Assembly (NCBI GenBank): GCA_016182605.1
Contig: JACPGE010000035.1
Coordinates: forward strand, 1-57,525
Length of the DNA stretch: 57,525 bases
Direction of reading: 5' to 3'
Origin: Candidatus Hydrogenedentota bacterium
GTDB taxonomy: Bacteria; Hydrogenedentota; Hydrogenedentia; Hydrogenedentales; JAEUWI01
Positions within the stretch are counted from its first letter, which is position 1. Each line of letters opens with the position of its first letter. The notes beneath the pieces were generated by a model, which was not told the DNA's origin, searched no databases, and was given only the letters and a program-made list of their open reading frames with translations. Below, one piece after another: positions 8,626 through 17,160 of the stretch. A program made the translations under genes and the position numbers.

Positions 8626-11007
8626 ATGGTTGCCCGGAACGCCCGCCATACCTTAATGCTTCTTGTCCTGTGCAGCCTTTCGGCCCTGGCTCACGCAGCT
8701 ACTATAGACCTCTCCAGCGCCGTCATCGTCACGCGGCCGGGCGAGGCGCCCCAGGCCGAACAAAGTGCCGCCATCGTACTCATGGAGGAGATCGCAAAGC
8801 GCACCGGCCTCACCCTGCCCATTGCGCAGAACTGGCCCGCGGAAAAGACCGTGATCGCCATCACTTCAACGCCGGAAGTCGCTGCGTGGAATCACCCCGT
8901 GCCCCAACGCGTGGGTGAGAACTTGCCGGAATCCCACAAGGATGGCTACCGAATTTTCGTGGACGAATCGAGCGCCCAGCCCGTCGTCTGGATCATCGGT
9001 GCGGATCCGCGCGGCACGCTCTACGGTGTGGGCGCACTCTTGCGCAAACTTGAGTGGGCCGATGGAAGGGCCGTGCTTAACGCCCCTCTGGATATCGCCA
9101 CGGCGCCCCAATACCCGATCCGCGGCCACCAGCTCGGTTACCGCCAGGCGGCGAACTCCTACGACGCGTGGTCCGTGGAGCAATACGATCAGTTCATCCG
9201 CGAACTCACCTTCTTTGGCGTAAACAGCATTGAGAACATTCCCTTCCAGGACAGCCGTCTATCGCCCGTGATGAAGGTCACGCGCCCGGAGATGAACCGC
9301 GCCATGAGCGCCATCTGTCAGCGCTACGGCCTCGACTACTGGGTGTGGACCGCCGCGGAATACGATCTTGCCGACGAAAAAGTGCGCGCGGAGGCCCTCG
9401 ATCAGCATGAGGCTCTCTATAAGGACTGCCCCGAACTCACAGGCGTGTTTTTTCCCGGCGGCGACCCGGGAGAGAACCCGCCGGAACTTGTGTTGCCTTT
9501 TTTGGAGGACAACGCGAAGCGCCTGCTGCCGCTGCATCCCGACGCGCGGATCTGGCTCTCGCTCCAATGGTTCAACAAGAAACAGATCGCCTACATCCTG
9601 GAGTACATCCAGACCGAATCGCCGGATTGGCTTGGCGGCCTGGTGGCTGGCCCCTCCGCGCCGCCCATTCCCATCACGCGCACCATGTTGCCGGAGAAAT
9701 ACCAGTTCCGAGACTATCCGGACCTGACGCACAACAAGATCTGCCAGTATCCCGTGCCCTGGTGGGATCAGGCCTTTGCCCTCACGCTTGGCCGCGAGGC
9801 CATCAACCCGCGCCCCACGCAGTACGCCATGATCCACAACTGGTTCGCCCCCTACACGGACGGCTTCATCTCGTATTCCGACGGCGCGCATGACGATGTG
9901 AACAAGACCATCTGGAGCGCCATGAGCTGGGACTCCGCCACGCCCGTGCGTGACGTGCTGGTGGACTACAGCCGAGTCTTTCTCGATCCCGCGCTGGCGG
10001 AGGACGCCGCCGACGGCATCCTCGCGCTGGAGAAGAACTGGCGCGGCCCGCTCGTTGCGAATGGCGCGGTGGAAGGCACGCTGCTGGAATGGCAGCGCCT
10101 GGAGAAGGAATATCCCCGCCTTGCCCCCAACTGGCGCTGGCAGATGTTTCTCGTGCGCGCCTACTACGACGCCTACGTGCGGCGCCGTCTCCTGAACGAA
10201 TCTGAACTCGAACGCGAAGCCAACGCCGTTATGGCCCAGGCGGCCATCCTCGGCGCGGATCGCGCCATCGACGATGCCCTGGAAATGCTCCAACGCGTGG
10301 AGACCGCGCCCGTCAGCCCGGAACTGCGCGCGCGCATCGTGCAGCTCTCTGAGGATCTGTGGCAGTCCATCGGCCTGCAAAGCTCGGTGAAGAAGTACCG
10401 GGCGAGCGGCGCGGAACGGGGCTGTTTCCTCGACTTTGTCGATTACCCCCTCAACAACCGCTGGTGGCTCGAAGACGAGTTCTCCCGCGTTCGCGCGTTG
10501 CCGTCCGAGGCCGAAAAGATTGCACGCCTTGTCCAGCTTGCCACGTGGGAGAATCCCGGTCCAGGAAGCTGCTATGACGACATCGGCAACACGGCCAAAT
10601 CGCCGCACGTGCTGCGCAGCGAGGAAGTGATCACCGAGCCCGGCGAAGAGGCGCAGCCCGGGCCGATGCTCTCGTGGTGGGACGAAGGCATGAGCCGTGC
10701 GCGGCTCTCCTGGCAATGCTCCATGAGCTGGCCCGAGGCCGTGGTCTACGAAGGCCTCGAGCCCAAGGCCACCTATGTCGTGCGCACGGGCGGTTACGGC
10801 CAGTGCCTCCTCAAGATCGACGGCGAGCGCGTGCAGCCCACCGTCGACGGCAAAGAGATGGGCGAGTTCAAGGAATTCCCCGTGCCGCCGCAACATTACA
10901 GCAACGATCGGAAACTTGTGCTCACGTTCGACGCCCCCACGGACGAGGGTCGCCTCAACTGGCGCCAACACTCGCGGCTGTCGGAGATGTGGCTGCTGAA
11001 GCAGTAG
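8626..11007 (+). CDS. Secreted glycosidase-like protein with GH20/GH67-type N-terminal domain
   Basis: 793 residues; the start has a good AAGGAG eight bases upstream and is followed by a signal peptide (LMLLVLCSLSALAHA). Residues ~30-160 form the alpha/beta accessory domain found before the barrel in hexosaminidases and alpha-glucuronidases, with the typical GADPRGTLYGVGALLRKLEW. A TIM-barrel region follows (YRQAANSYDAWSVEQYDQFIRELTFFGVNSIE; VFFPGGDPGENPP; ARIWLSLQW). The C-terminal part ends in a beta domain (YVVRTGGYGQCLLKIDGERV). Cleavage of glycans outside the cytoplasm is likely, but catalytic acids could not be assigned, so the substrate stays open. The membrane-protein gene 39 bases downstream is probably in the same transcript. 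Confidence 0.8.
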   Translation: MVARNARHTLMLLVLCSLSALAHAATIDLSSAVIVTRPGEAPQAEQSAAIVLMEEIAKRTGLTLPIAQNWPAEKTVIAITSTPEVAAWNHPVPQRVGENLPESHKDGYRIFVDESSAQPVVWIIGADPRGTLYGVGALLRKLEWADGRAVLNAPLDIATAPQYPIRGHQLGYRQAANSYDAWSVEQYDQFIRELTFFGVNSIENIPFQDSRLSPVMKVTRPEMNRAMSAICQRYGLDYWVWTAAEYDLADEKVRAEALDQHEALYKDCPELTGVFFPGGDPGENPPELVLPFLEDNAKRLLPLHPDARIWLSLQWFNKKQIAYILEYIQTESPDWLGGLVAGPSAPPIPITRTMLPEKYQFRDYPDLTHNKICQYPVPWWDQAFALTLGREAINPRPTQYAMIHNWFAPYTDGFISYSDGAHDDVNKTIWSAMSWDSATPVRDVLVDYSRVFLDPALAEDAADGILALEKNWRGPLVANGAVEGTLLEWQRLEKEYPRLAPNWRWQMFLVRAYYDAYVRRRLLNESELEREANAVMAQAAILGADRAIDDALEMLQRVETAPVSPELRARIVQLSEDLWQSIGLQSSVKKYRASGAERGCFLDFVDYPLNNRWWLEDEFSRVRALPSEAEKIARLVQLATWENPGPGSCYDDIGNTAKSPHVLRSEEVITEPGEEAQPGPMLSWWDEGMSRARLSWQCSMSWPEAVVYEGLEPKATYVVRTGGYGQCLLKIDGERVQPTVDGKEMGEFKEFPVPPQHYSNDRKLVLTFDAPTDEGRLNWRQHSRLSEMWLLKQ

Positions 11008-11046
11008 CGGGTAAAAAGACGGCACCCATGACAAAGGCATTGCATC

Positions 11047-12426
11047 ATGCACGATGAACATCCCCGCTGGTTGTACGTTTGCTTTCCCGCTGTCGCCATG
11101 CTCCTCGGCTGGGGGTTGCGCGGCTACATTGGCGGTGGCCCCTTCGGCGCCATGATCCCCGGCGCATTCGTGGCCCTCTGCATCAGCTTGCTCCTCGGTC
11201 ATCGCGCGGAGGTGGCCGCGGTTGTGGCGCTATTCGGCGCCATCGGCATCGGCTACGGCGGCGATATGACCTACGGCCAGACGCTGGGGCTTGCCCAGGG
11301 AGAGGGCGCCATGGTGTGGGGCATGCTCGGCGTTACGGTGAAAGGCGCGGTCTGGGGATTGCTCGGCGGCGCGGTGCTCGGTATCGGTCTGACGCGTGAC
11401 GTGTATACCCGCAGGCAATTGTTGGCAGGGCTCCTGCTCAGCCTGTTGGGCTTCTATCTGGGCTGGAAACTGATCAACGAGCCAAGGCTAATCTACTTCT
11501 CCGATCCCGTCAATAAACCGCGGGAGGAATCCTGGGCGGGGCTGCTTGCGGCGGCACTGGCGCTTCTCGCCTGGGAGCGGCATGCACGGCCCCAAGGGGC
11601 GCCCGGCGTGCCCGCGCGTTTCGCCCTCTTGGGCATGCTCGGTGGCGGACTGGGCTTCGGACTCGGGACGCTCTGGCTCGTCTTCGGCCCCAAGAACGTG
11701 TACATCGGCTGGTGGAAGATGATGGAGTTCAGTTTCGGCCTGATCTTCGGCGGCTTTCTGGGTTATGCCGCCTGGACCCAGCGGGAGCACCTCGTTTCAG
11801 GCGCCGCGCCGCTGTCCCCGGTGCGCGATCCCTGGTGGCCGGTGGCCGCGTTGTTCGCGCTGATAGCCGGTTTCTTTTTGGCGCCCCAGTTCTTGTCTGA
11901 AGCATTTCCGGCCACCGGCACGGTGCGCGCCCTGGTGCTCGGCGATCTGTTGCGCGTCGTTTTCAGCTTCATCTTTTTCGGCGCGGTGTGCATCGCCCTC
12001 GGCATAAATTCCACGGGCGCCGCCTGGCACATCGCCCTTACGATCACCTTCTTTCACACGGTCTTCGACCTGAGCGGCGACCTGGTGGAGCACAACGGTT
12101 TCACCCTGGGGGCTGCCGCGCAAGTCCTTGTGATCGCCCTTGCCACCGGCGGCTTCGCGTTCCTCGTCGAGCGCCTGCGCAAAGGCAGCGCGCCGGTGCA
12201 ATCCCTCTTCCTTCTCGTCATGTGGGCCTGCTACGGCACCGCCTGCTTCAAGAGTTTCTTCCACAGGGAGTACCTCTTTCCAGAGCCTGGCGCCCCCGGT
12301 TTCGTGGGCGCGCTGATGGATAAAGAGCCCGGCATCCTTTTCGTGCACGGCACCTTCACCATCTCGCTGTTGATCACCACATACTTCATCGTGAGGCGCT
12401 TTTCGCTGGCGCCGGACAGCAAGTAG
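11047..12426 (+). CDS. Multi-pass membrane protein of unknown function
   Basis: 459 residues with about twelve hydrophobic segments. Gly-rich helices dominate (VAMLLGWGLRGYIGGGPFGAMIPG; LFGAIGIGYGGDMTYGQT; LLGMLGGGLGFGLGTLWLVFG). The short N-terminus MHDEHPRWLYV has no cleavable signal, so it is an inner-membrane protein. Similar Gly-rich membrane proteins accompany polysaccharide-utilisation genes in PVC genomes, but I cannot name a family. It follows the secreted glycosidase by 39 bases on the same strand. Transport or a structural role would be a guess. Confidence 0.75.
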   Translation: MHDEHPRWLYVCFPAVAMLLGWGLRGYIGGGPFGAMIPGAFVALCISLLLGHRAEVAAVVALFGAIGIGYGGDMTYGQTLGLAQGEGAMVWGMLGVTVKGAVWGLLGGAVLGIGLTRDVYTRRQLLAGLLLSLLGFYLGWKLINEPRLIYFSDPVNKPREESWAGLLAAALALLAWERHARPQGAPGVPARFALLGMLGGGLGFGLGTLWLVFGPKNVYIGWWKMMEFSFGLIFGGFLGYAAWTQREHLVSGAAPLSPVRDPWWPVAALFALIAGFFLAPQFLSEAFPATGTVRALVLGDLLRVVFSFIFFGAVCIALGINSTGAAWHIALTITFFHTVFDLSGDLVEHNGFTLGAAAQVLVIALATGGFAFLVERLRKGSAPVQSLFLLVMWACYGTACFKSFFHREYLFPEPGAPGFVGALMDKEPGILFVHGTFTISLLITTYFIVRRFSLAPDSK

Positions 12427-12520
12427 ACTGCCAAAATGGGGGAAAGCTTTGGAATTGATCCGTGCGCGCGGTTACGCGTCTGTAAGTAACCGCACGGGTA
12501 TCACGGGCACACGAATGCGC

Positions 12521-12682
12521 GTTTCGCGCAATCATGTGGCACGGGGATATTGGGGCTGGATCGTGCGGGTTTTGACTTGAACCTACAATGGATGGGACAC
12601 GTAGAACGAGACACGTAATATAGGAATCGCGAAACGGCGCCTGTTTCCTTCTCTCCCGTTGTGCCACATGATTGCGCGAAAC
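12521..12682. repeat. Perfect 22-bp inverted repeat around a ~118-bp core
   Basis: The left arm 12521-12542 (begins GTTTCGCGCAATC) is the exact reverse complement of the right arm 12661-12682 (begins GTGCCACATGATT). It fills most of the 319-base gap between the membrane-protein gene and the end of folC. No open frame of note lies inside. It could be a small non-autonomous transposable element or a structured 3' region. A smaller stem (CGGTTAC...GTAACCG) sits upstream at about 12470-12493. Confidence 0.75.
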
Positions 12683-12745
12683 GAAGCCCGTTCCCCACGC
12701 GCAGTGTGAAATTGTCCAGCGTGATGAAGGGACGGGGCATGGCCG

Positions 12746-14062
12746 CTAGAATGTCAGGGGCGGTGCGTCCCAATAGCGCTCCAGCAGTGCGCGTGCCTCG
12801 CCCGCCATGTATATGGAACCGGTAATGACGAGGGGACGTTCGGGCGTGGCGAGGGAGATGCCGAGCGCGATGGCCTCGGAGAGTGTGGCGCAGGATGTGG
12901 GATTCCAGGCGGCCGCCTTTTCGGCGAGGGCCTCCACGGGCAAAGCGCGTTTTCCCGTGAAGGCGCTCACGATCAACGGCTTTGCGAGTGGCCCGAGGCA
13001 CTGAAGCATCGCGTCCACGTCCTTGTCTGCGGAAACCCCAAGCAGTATCACGCATTCCCCGATGCATTCCGACAGGATGCGCGCGCCGGCGGGATTGTGG
13101 GCCACGTCAATAATCACGGACGGATTTTCCATCACCCGTTCGAGCCGGCAGGGCCATTTCACGGTGGCCAGGCCGCGTTGCATCGCAGCGGCATCGAGCC
13201 GGGGGAAATGTGATTGCAGCGCTTCCGCAGCGGCCAGCGCGACGCCCGCATTTGCCGCCTGGTGGCGGCCCGCCAGCGCGAGGGGCACGTTTTCCAGTTG
13301 TAGCGTCGCGCTCGTGTAATTTAAGGTCTGGCGCCAGGGGTCTCCGGTGGCCACGGCGTCAAAGTCGCGCCCCAGCAACTGCACGGGCGCATTGCATTGG
13401 GCGGCCCGCGTCAGGATGACGTTCAGGGCTTCGTCGCCTCGTTCCCCCACGATGACGGGCGTGCCCTCCTTGATGATGCCCGCCTTTTCCCCGGCAATTT
13501 CCGCAAGGGTGTCGCCCAGCCATTCCTGATGCTCGTAGTCGATGTTGGTGATCACGCCAAGCATCGGCTGCACCACATTCGTGGCATCGAGGCGTCCGCC
13601 CAGCCCCACCTCGAGCAATACAATGTCGGCCCGCTCTTCGGCGAAGCAGCGCAGGGCCACGGCGGTGTTCATTTCGAAGAAAGTGGGGGGGGGCTCCATC
13701 GTCTCCGCGACCGCCTTGAAGAATGCAAGATGACGGTCCAACGCCGCGCCGGAGATGGGCGTGCCATTGACGACGAAGCGCTCGTTCACCCGCTGGATGT
13801 GCGGGCTCGTGAAGCGTCCGGTGCGGTAGCCCGCCGCGCGGAACATGGCATCGAGAAAAGCGGCCACGCTGCCCTTGCCATTGGTGCCGGCAACGTGGAC
13901 GATGTTCAGGCCGCGTTGCGGCGCCCCTGCCGCGTCCAGCAGGCGCTCGATGTGCTGCAGGCCGAGCTTTACGCCAAAGAGCGCAAGATCGAAGAGGTAT
14001 TGTTGCAGCGCTGAGGGCGCGGCGCCCGCGCTGTCGCGGCCCATTTCATCGATGGGCGGCAT
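12746..14062 (-). CDS. folC: Bifunctional folylpolyglutamate synthase / dihydrofolate synthase
   Basis: 438 residues. A Mur-ligase-type ATP-dependent enzyme that joins glutamate to dihydropteroate and to folates in the cytosol. The P-loop HVAGTNGKGSV and the following RTGRFTSPHIQRVNER are diagnostic of FolC; TNIDYEHQEWLGDT and KAGIIKEGTPVI are the conserved central motifs, and VAHNPAG marks the C-terminal ligase domain. Length fits the family (about 420-440). The gene overlaps the end of accD by 17 bases, so the two are translationally close; an alternative ATG at 14044 would remove the overlap. This accD-folC order is common in many bacteria. Downstream lies the inverted repeat at 12521-12682. 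Confidence 0.95.
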   Translation of the reverse strand: MPPIDEMGRDSAGAAPSALQQYLFDLALFGVKLGLQHIERLLDAAGAPQRGLNIVHVAGTNGKGSVAAFLDAMFRAAGYRTGRFTSPHIQRVNERFVVNGTPISGAALDRHLAFFKAVAETMEPPPTFFEMNTAVALRCFAEERADIVLLEVGLGGRLDATNVVQPMLGVITNIDYEHQEWLGDTLAEIAGEKAGIIKEGTPVIVGERGDEALNVILTRAAQCNAPVQLLGRDFDAVATGDPWRQTLNYTSATLQLENVPLALAGRHQAANAGVALAAAEALQSHFPRLDAAAMQRGLATVKWPCRLERVMENPSVIIDVAHNPAGARILSECIGECVILLGVSADKDVDAMLQCLGPLAKPLIVSAFTGKRALPVEALAEKAAAWNPTSCATLSEAIALGISLATPERPLVITGSIYMAGEARALLERYWDAPPLTF

Positions 14063-14921
14063 GGGCGCGCAGGGAGGCTTGCGGCGCGAGATAGCGCAGC
14101 AGTTTTCCCAGGTGTTCCCGCATTTCGGTGCGCTTCACGATGTGATCGACGAAGCCGTTTTCCAGTTGGTATTCGGCGGTCTGGAAGCCGGCCGGAATCT
14201 TCACCTTCAGCGCACCCTCGATGAGCCGCGTTCCCGCGAAACCCACATAGGCCTTGGGCTCCGCGATGATGATATCGCCCAGCGTTGCCCAGCTCGCGAA
14301 GACGCCGCCCGAGGTGGGGTCGGTGAGCACGACGATGTAGGGGAGCCCGGCCTCGTTCACCTGGCGCACGGCGTTGGCGGTCTTGGCCATTTGCATGAGC
14401 GCCAGGATGCCTTCCTGCATGCGCGCGCCGCCGCTGGCCGCAAACATGATCAGGGGGCGCCGCGATTCCACGGCATCGCGCACGAGACGCGCGAAGCGTT
14501 CGCCGAGGGCCGAGCCCATGCTTGCCATGATGAACTTCGAGTCCATGGCGCCCACGACCGCGGGCTGGGTTTCGATGGTGGCAAAGCCGCCCACAAGGGC
14601 CTCGCTCAGGCCGGACTGTTCCTTCGCGCGGACAATGCGCTCGGGGTAGGTTTCCTGGCCGACGGCGAAGTGCAGGGGGTCGCCGGTGGTGACATTCTGG
14701 TGGCGTTCCTCGAAGGAGCCCGCGTCCACCAGGCTCGCGATCCGTTCCCGCGCGCCGATCCGGTAGTGGTGCTCGCAATGGGGGCAGACCTGAAGGTTCA
14801 GTTCGATGTCGTTCTTGTACACCGTCTGTCCGCAGGTGACACATTTAATCCACAGACCGTCCGGGATGGATTTCTTGGATTCTTTGGAAGAAGTAAAGCG
14901 CGCGCGCTTGAAAAAGCCCAT
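14046..14921 (-). CDS. accD: Acetyl-CoA carboxylase carboxyltransferase subunit beta
   Basis: 291 residues. The beta half of the carboxyltransferase moves carboxyl from biotin on AccB to acetyl-CoA, the first step of fatty acid synthesis; it works with AccA, which is not in this window. The N-terminal four-Cys zinc ribbon is complete (CVTCG near residue 28, CPHCEHHYRIG near 46). The crotonase-like core carries MDSKFIMASMGSALGE, FAASGGARMQEG and LTDPTSGGVFASWA, all standard AccD motifs. AAGGG precedes the ATG. It sits 37 bases after the zinc-ribbon coiled-coil gene and overlaps folC. Confidence 0.97.
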   Translation of the reverse strand: MGFFKRARFTSSKESKKSIPDGLWIKCVTCGQTVYKNDIELNLQVCPHCEHHYRIGARERIASLVDAGSFEERHQNVTTGDPLHFAVGQETYPERIVRAKEQSGLSEALVGGFATIETQPAVVGAMDSKFIMASMGSALGERFARLVRDAVESRRPLIMFAASGGARMQEGILALMQMAKTANAVRQVNEAGLPYIVVLTDPTSGGVFASWATLGDIIIAEPKAYVGFAGTRLIEGALKVKIPAGFQTAEYQLENGFVDHIVKRTEMREHLGKLLRYLAPQASLRAHAAHR

Positions 14922-14958
14922 ATCGACTACCCTTTATGCCCGCACGGGCCTGCGCCGT

Positions 14959-15687
14959 CTAGTCCGCGATCTGCGCGGAGGCGGTGCTGAAGTTTGGCGC
15001 CCAATAGAGCAGGCGCCCGCAGTGGGAACACGAATGAAACTCGCTGCCTGCCAGGATCATGTTGACTTCCTGGGGGCGCGCCTGCATGAAGCAGCCGGAG
15101 CACGATTCGCCCGCGAGCGGGACCACCGCCGCGCCGGATTTGAGGGACTTGCGAATGCGTTCATACTTTTTCAGCAGGCCGTGATCGATCCCTCCGATGA
15201 GGGGCGCCCGTTTCGATTCCGTCGCCTTCCGCTCTTCCACCGCCTCCTTCAGTTCCGCGTCGATTTTTATGCATTCGGCCTCAATCGACTTCAATTCCTG
15301 CTCGATACGTTTCTTGTCCTCGTCGAAGTGTTCGCGCGCCCCTTCGATCTCCTCCATCAGGCCGATGATGCGTTCTTCTTTCTGATCGATCTGTTTCTTC
15401 AACAGTTCAATCTCGTGCAGCAGGGCCGTGTACTCCTCGTTCTTCTTGACGTTCATGAGCTGACCTTCCTTTTTCCGGATGTCGCCCTGTTTTTGCGCTA
15501 TTTCGCCCTCGCAGTCCCGCTGCTCCACCTGGAGCCCCTTGTAGCGCTGCTCGCGCTGCTTTAGCTCCTCCGCCAGCCGCTTCCGGTGGATGTCGTACTT
15601 GTTCTTCTGTTTGGGAATGTCGCCCTCCAGTTCCCGGAGACGCTCAATCTTGAGATCCAATTTCTGAAGTTCCAATAGCGCCTTCAC
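14959..15687 (-). CDS. Coiled-coil protein with C4 zinc ribbon (CdsZ/DUF164 type)
   Basis: 242 residues from a GTG start (15687), selected because GGAGGTAAGG lies just upstream. Residues ~5-175 are a long charged antiparallel coiled coil (LRELEGDIPKQKNKYDIHR; LMNVKKNEEYTALLHEIELL). The C-terminal ribbon has GESCSGCFMQARPQEVN and FHSCSHCGRLLYW, i.e. CxxC...CxxC. This is the architecture of the widespread C4-type zinc ribbon proteins (Chlamydia CdsZ and HP0958-like relatives), which have been described as binding nucleic acid or chaperoning secretion and flagellar components. With no flagellar or secretion genes nearby, a general RNA- or protein-binding role is only an inference. First gene after the terminator at 15750, leading into accD and folC. 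Confidence 0.9.
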   Translation of the reverse strand: MKALLELQKLDLKIERLRELEGDIPKQKNKYDIHRKRLAEELKQREQRYKGLQVEQRDCEGEIAQKQGDIRKKEGQLMNVKKNEEYTALLHEIELLKKQIDQKEERIIGLMEEIEGAREHFDEDKKRIEQELKSIEAECIKIDAELKEAVEERKATESKRAPLIGGIDHGLLKKYERIRKSLKSGAAVVPLAGESCSGCFMQARPQEVNMILAGSEFHSCSHCGRLLYWAPNFSTASAQIAD

Positions 15688-15749
15688 TGTGCCTTACCTC
15701 CGAAAACGTGCCACTGCGGTGAACGGCCTGCCCGGGATGGCGCGGCAAG

Positions 15750-15778
15750 CAATAAAAAAACCGCAGCAAGTGCTGCGG
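15750..15778 (-). terminator. Rho-independent terminator (minus strand)
   Basis: Read on the minus strand: CCGCAGCA, a two-base CT spacer (or a 7-bp stem with four-base loop), TGCTGCGG, then TTTTTTTATT. The perfect stem followed by seven T residues is a textbook intrinsic terminator. It lies between ilvN (ends 16017) and the zinc-ribbon gene (starts 15687), so it either ends the prs-rplY-pth-ilvN transcript or attenuates entry into zinc-ribbon-accD-folC. Confidence 0.85.
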
Positions 15779-16016
15779 ATGAATAATCCTCAAGCCCGGG
15801 ATATTGCGGCGTGCCGCCCCGGTGCAACTCCGGATTGGAGGCGCCCCAAAGGAGTCCAGGGGACTGGCGCGCAGCCAGCGGCGGGGCGGCATGGGCCGCC
15901 GCCCGCATTCGCCGCTTCAGTGCACTGGTAGCTTCTGGCATCAAAACCCGATCCAATTCGACTGTCTCTCCGGCCCAAAACGGCGCTTCCAAAAGTGGAA
16001 ACGCAATCCCTATATC
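15779..16016 (-). other. Structured non-coding stretch; possible small RNA or long 3' leader
   Basis: About 240 bases between the ilvN stop and the terminator with no convincing gene. On the minus strand it holds a 9-bp stem GCGTTTCCA/TGGAAGCGC (one G-U) and several GC-rich pairings (GCGGCG...CGCCGC). A 102-codon frame exists but runs straight through the terminator. I tried to match known riboswitches, RNase P, tmRNA and 6S RNA by eye and could not. Confidence 0.25.
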
Positions 16017-16508
16017 TTATTTCGCCGCGCGGGAAATTGCAATCTCCCCGCTCCGGACGAGTTCCGCGATGCCAAAAGCCCGCATCATGTCGATGCAGGC
16101 GCGGATTTTGCCCTCGGCGCCCGTCACTTCGATAGTCATGCAATGCTGGCCCACATCCACGATTTTTGCCCGGAAAATGCTTGCCACCTCGATCACCGCC
16201 CCCCGCTGCTCCTGGCCGGCATTCACCTTGATCATCACCAATTCCCGCTCCACGAAGGATTCCTGGGTGAGATCCTGGATTTCGATAACGTCCACCAGTT
16301 TGTTCAATTGCTGAATCAACTGGGCCAGCACGCTGTGGTCGCCCCGGACCACGACCGTCATCCGGGAAACCTCGGGATTCTCGGTTTCGCCGACGCAGAG
16401 GCTGTTGATGTTGAAGCCCCGTGCGCTGAACATGCCGGAAACTTTGGCGAGGACGCCAAAGTGGTTGGAAACCAGAACGCTGATGGTATGTTTGTTTTCA
16501 GGTTGCAC
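16017..16508 (-). CDS. ilvN: Acetolactate synthase small (regulatory) subunit
   Basis: 163 residues from GTG 16508 (GGAAGG upstream). The first ~75 residues are the ACT domain, with HTISVLVSNHFGVLAKVSGMFSARGFNI and RMTVVV. The second half carries the conserved RELVMIKV and the ALS_ss_C domain (IFRAKIVDVG...IEVTG). The subunit binds valine or related amino acids and stimulates the large catalytic subunit in the first step of branched-chain amino acid synthesis. Length is typical of the IlvH/IlvN family. The large subunit (ilvB/ilvI) is not adjacent; instead pth lies 13 bases upstream, so this is a detached small-subunit gene in a translation/nucleotide operon. Confidence 0.95.
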   Translation of the reverse strand: MQPENKHTISVLVSNHFGVLAKVSGMFSARGFNINSLCVGETENPEVSRMTVVVRGDHSVLAQLIQQLNKLVDVIEIQDLTQESFVERELVMIKVNAGQEQRGAVIEVASIFRAKIVDVGQHCMTIEVTGAEGKIRACIDMMRAFGIAELVRSGEIAISRAAK

Positions 16509-16521
16509 GCCGCGGCCTTCC

Positions 16522-17097
16522 TTATTCTTCGGCCAGATAGCCGTTGTATTGCGCCATGGCCGATTCTATTCCGGAGGCGGCCCAGTGCTCCGCAGCCGCC
16601 ACGCTCACCTCCACCATCTTACGCACCAATGCATACTCTTCCGGCCGGAACGTGGACAGGACATGCCCCGCGAGATCTTTACCGTTCCGGGTATCGCCCA
16701 CGCCGATGCGCAGGCGGTGAAACCCGGGGGTGCCCAGGCGCTCGATAATCGACTTCAACCCATTGTGGCCGCCGGCGCTTCCCCCCTCCCGGAAGCGCAA
16801 TCGGCCCAGGCTGAGGTTCACGTCGTCCACCACCACCAGCACATCCTCCGCCTCGGGCGCCGTGTTGCGCGCCACCGCCGCCACGCAGCCGCCGCTGGCG
16901 TTCATGAAGGTCTGCGGCTTTAGCAGCAGCACCTTCTCCCGGCCCAGGCGGATTTCCGCAAGCAATCCCGAGTGCTTTTCCCGGTCAAAGCCCGCCCCGT
17001 GGCGCGCCGCGAGGGCGTCCAGCACGTCGAAGCCCAGATTGTGCCGCGTATTGCGGTATCGCGCCCCGGGGTTACCCAGTCCAGCTATCAGTTTCAC
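16522..17097 (-). CDS. pth: Peptidyl-tRNA hydrolase
   Basis: 191 residues from GTG 17097 (AGGATC upstream). It frees tRNA from peptidyl-tRNA dropped by ribosomes. Signature residues are present: Asn in GLGNPG, catalytic His in TRHNLGFDVLDAL, KPQTFMNASG, Asp in VVVDDVNLSLGRLRF, and GGSAGGHNGLKSI. Length matches bacterial Pth (185-200). It lies between rplY and ilvN on the minus strand; rplY-pth adjacency is one of the most common bacterial gene pairs and supports both calls. Confidence 0.97.
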   Translation of the reverse strand: MKLIAGLGNPGARYRNTRHNLGFDVLDALAARHGAGFDREKHSGLLAEIRLGREKVLLLKPQTFMNASGGCVAAVARNTAPEAEDVLVVVDDVNLSLGRLRFREGGSAGGHNGLKSIIERLGTPGFHRLRIGVGDTRNGKDLAGHVLSTFRPEEYALVRKMVEVSVAAAEHWAASGIESAMAQYNGYLAEE

Positions 17098-17160
17098 GGC
17101 AGATCCTGTCAGGCGGCGGCCAAGCGGCCCGGCCGCCAGGCCCGTCTATCCCGGCAGGGG

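Noticed and set aside
15779-15960. Cobalamin-riboswitch-like GGTGCAACTCCGG on the plus strand
   Set aside because: Only that short box resembles the consensus; remaining core elements are missing and there is no plus-strand gene to control.
15684-15992. 102-codon frame between ilvN and the zinc-ribbon gene
   Set aside because: It reads through the intrinsic terminator, overlaps the next gene's ribosome binding site and shows no recognisable protein character.
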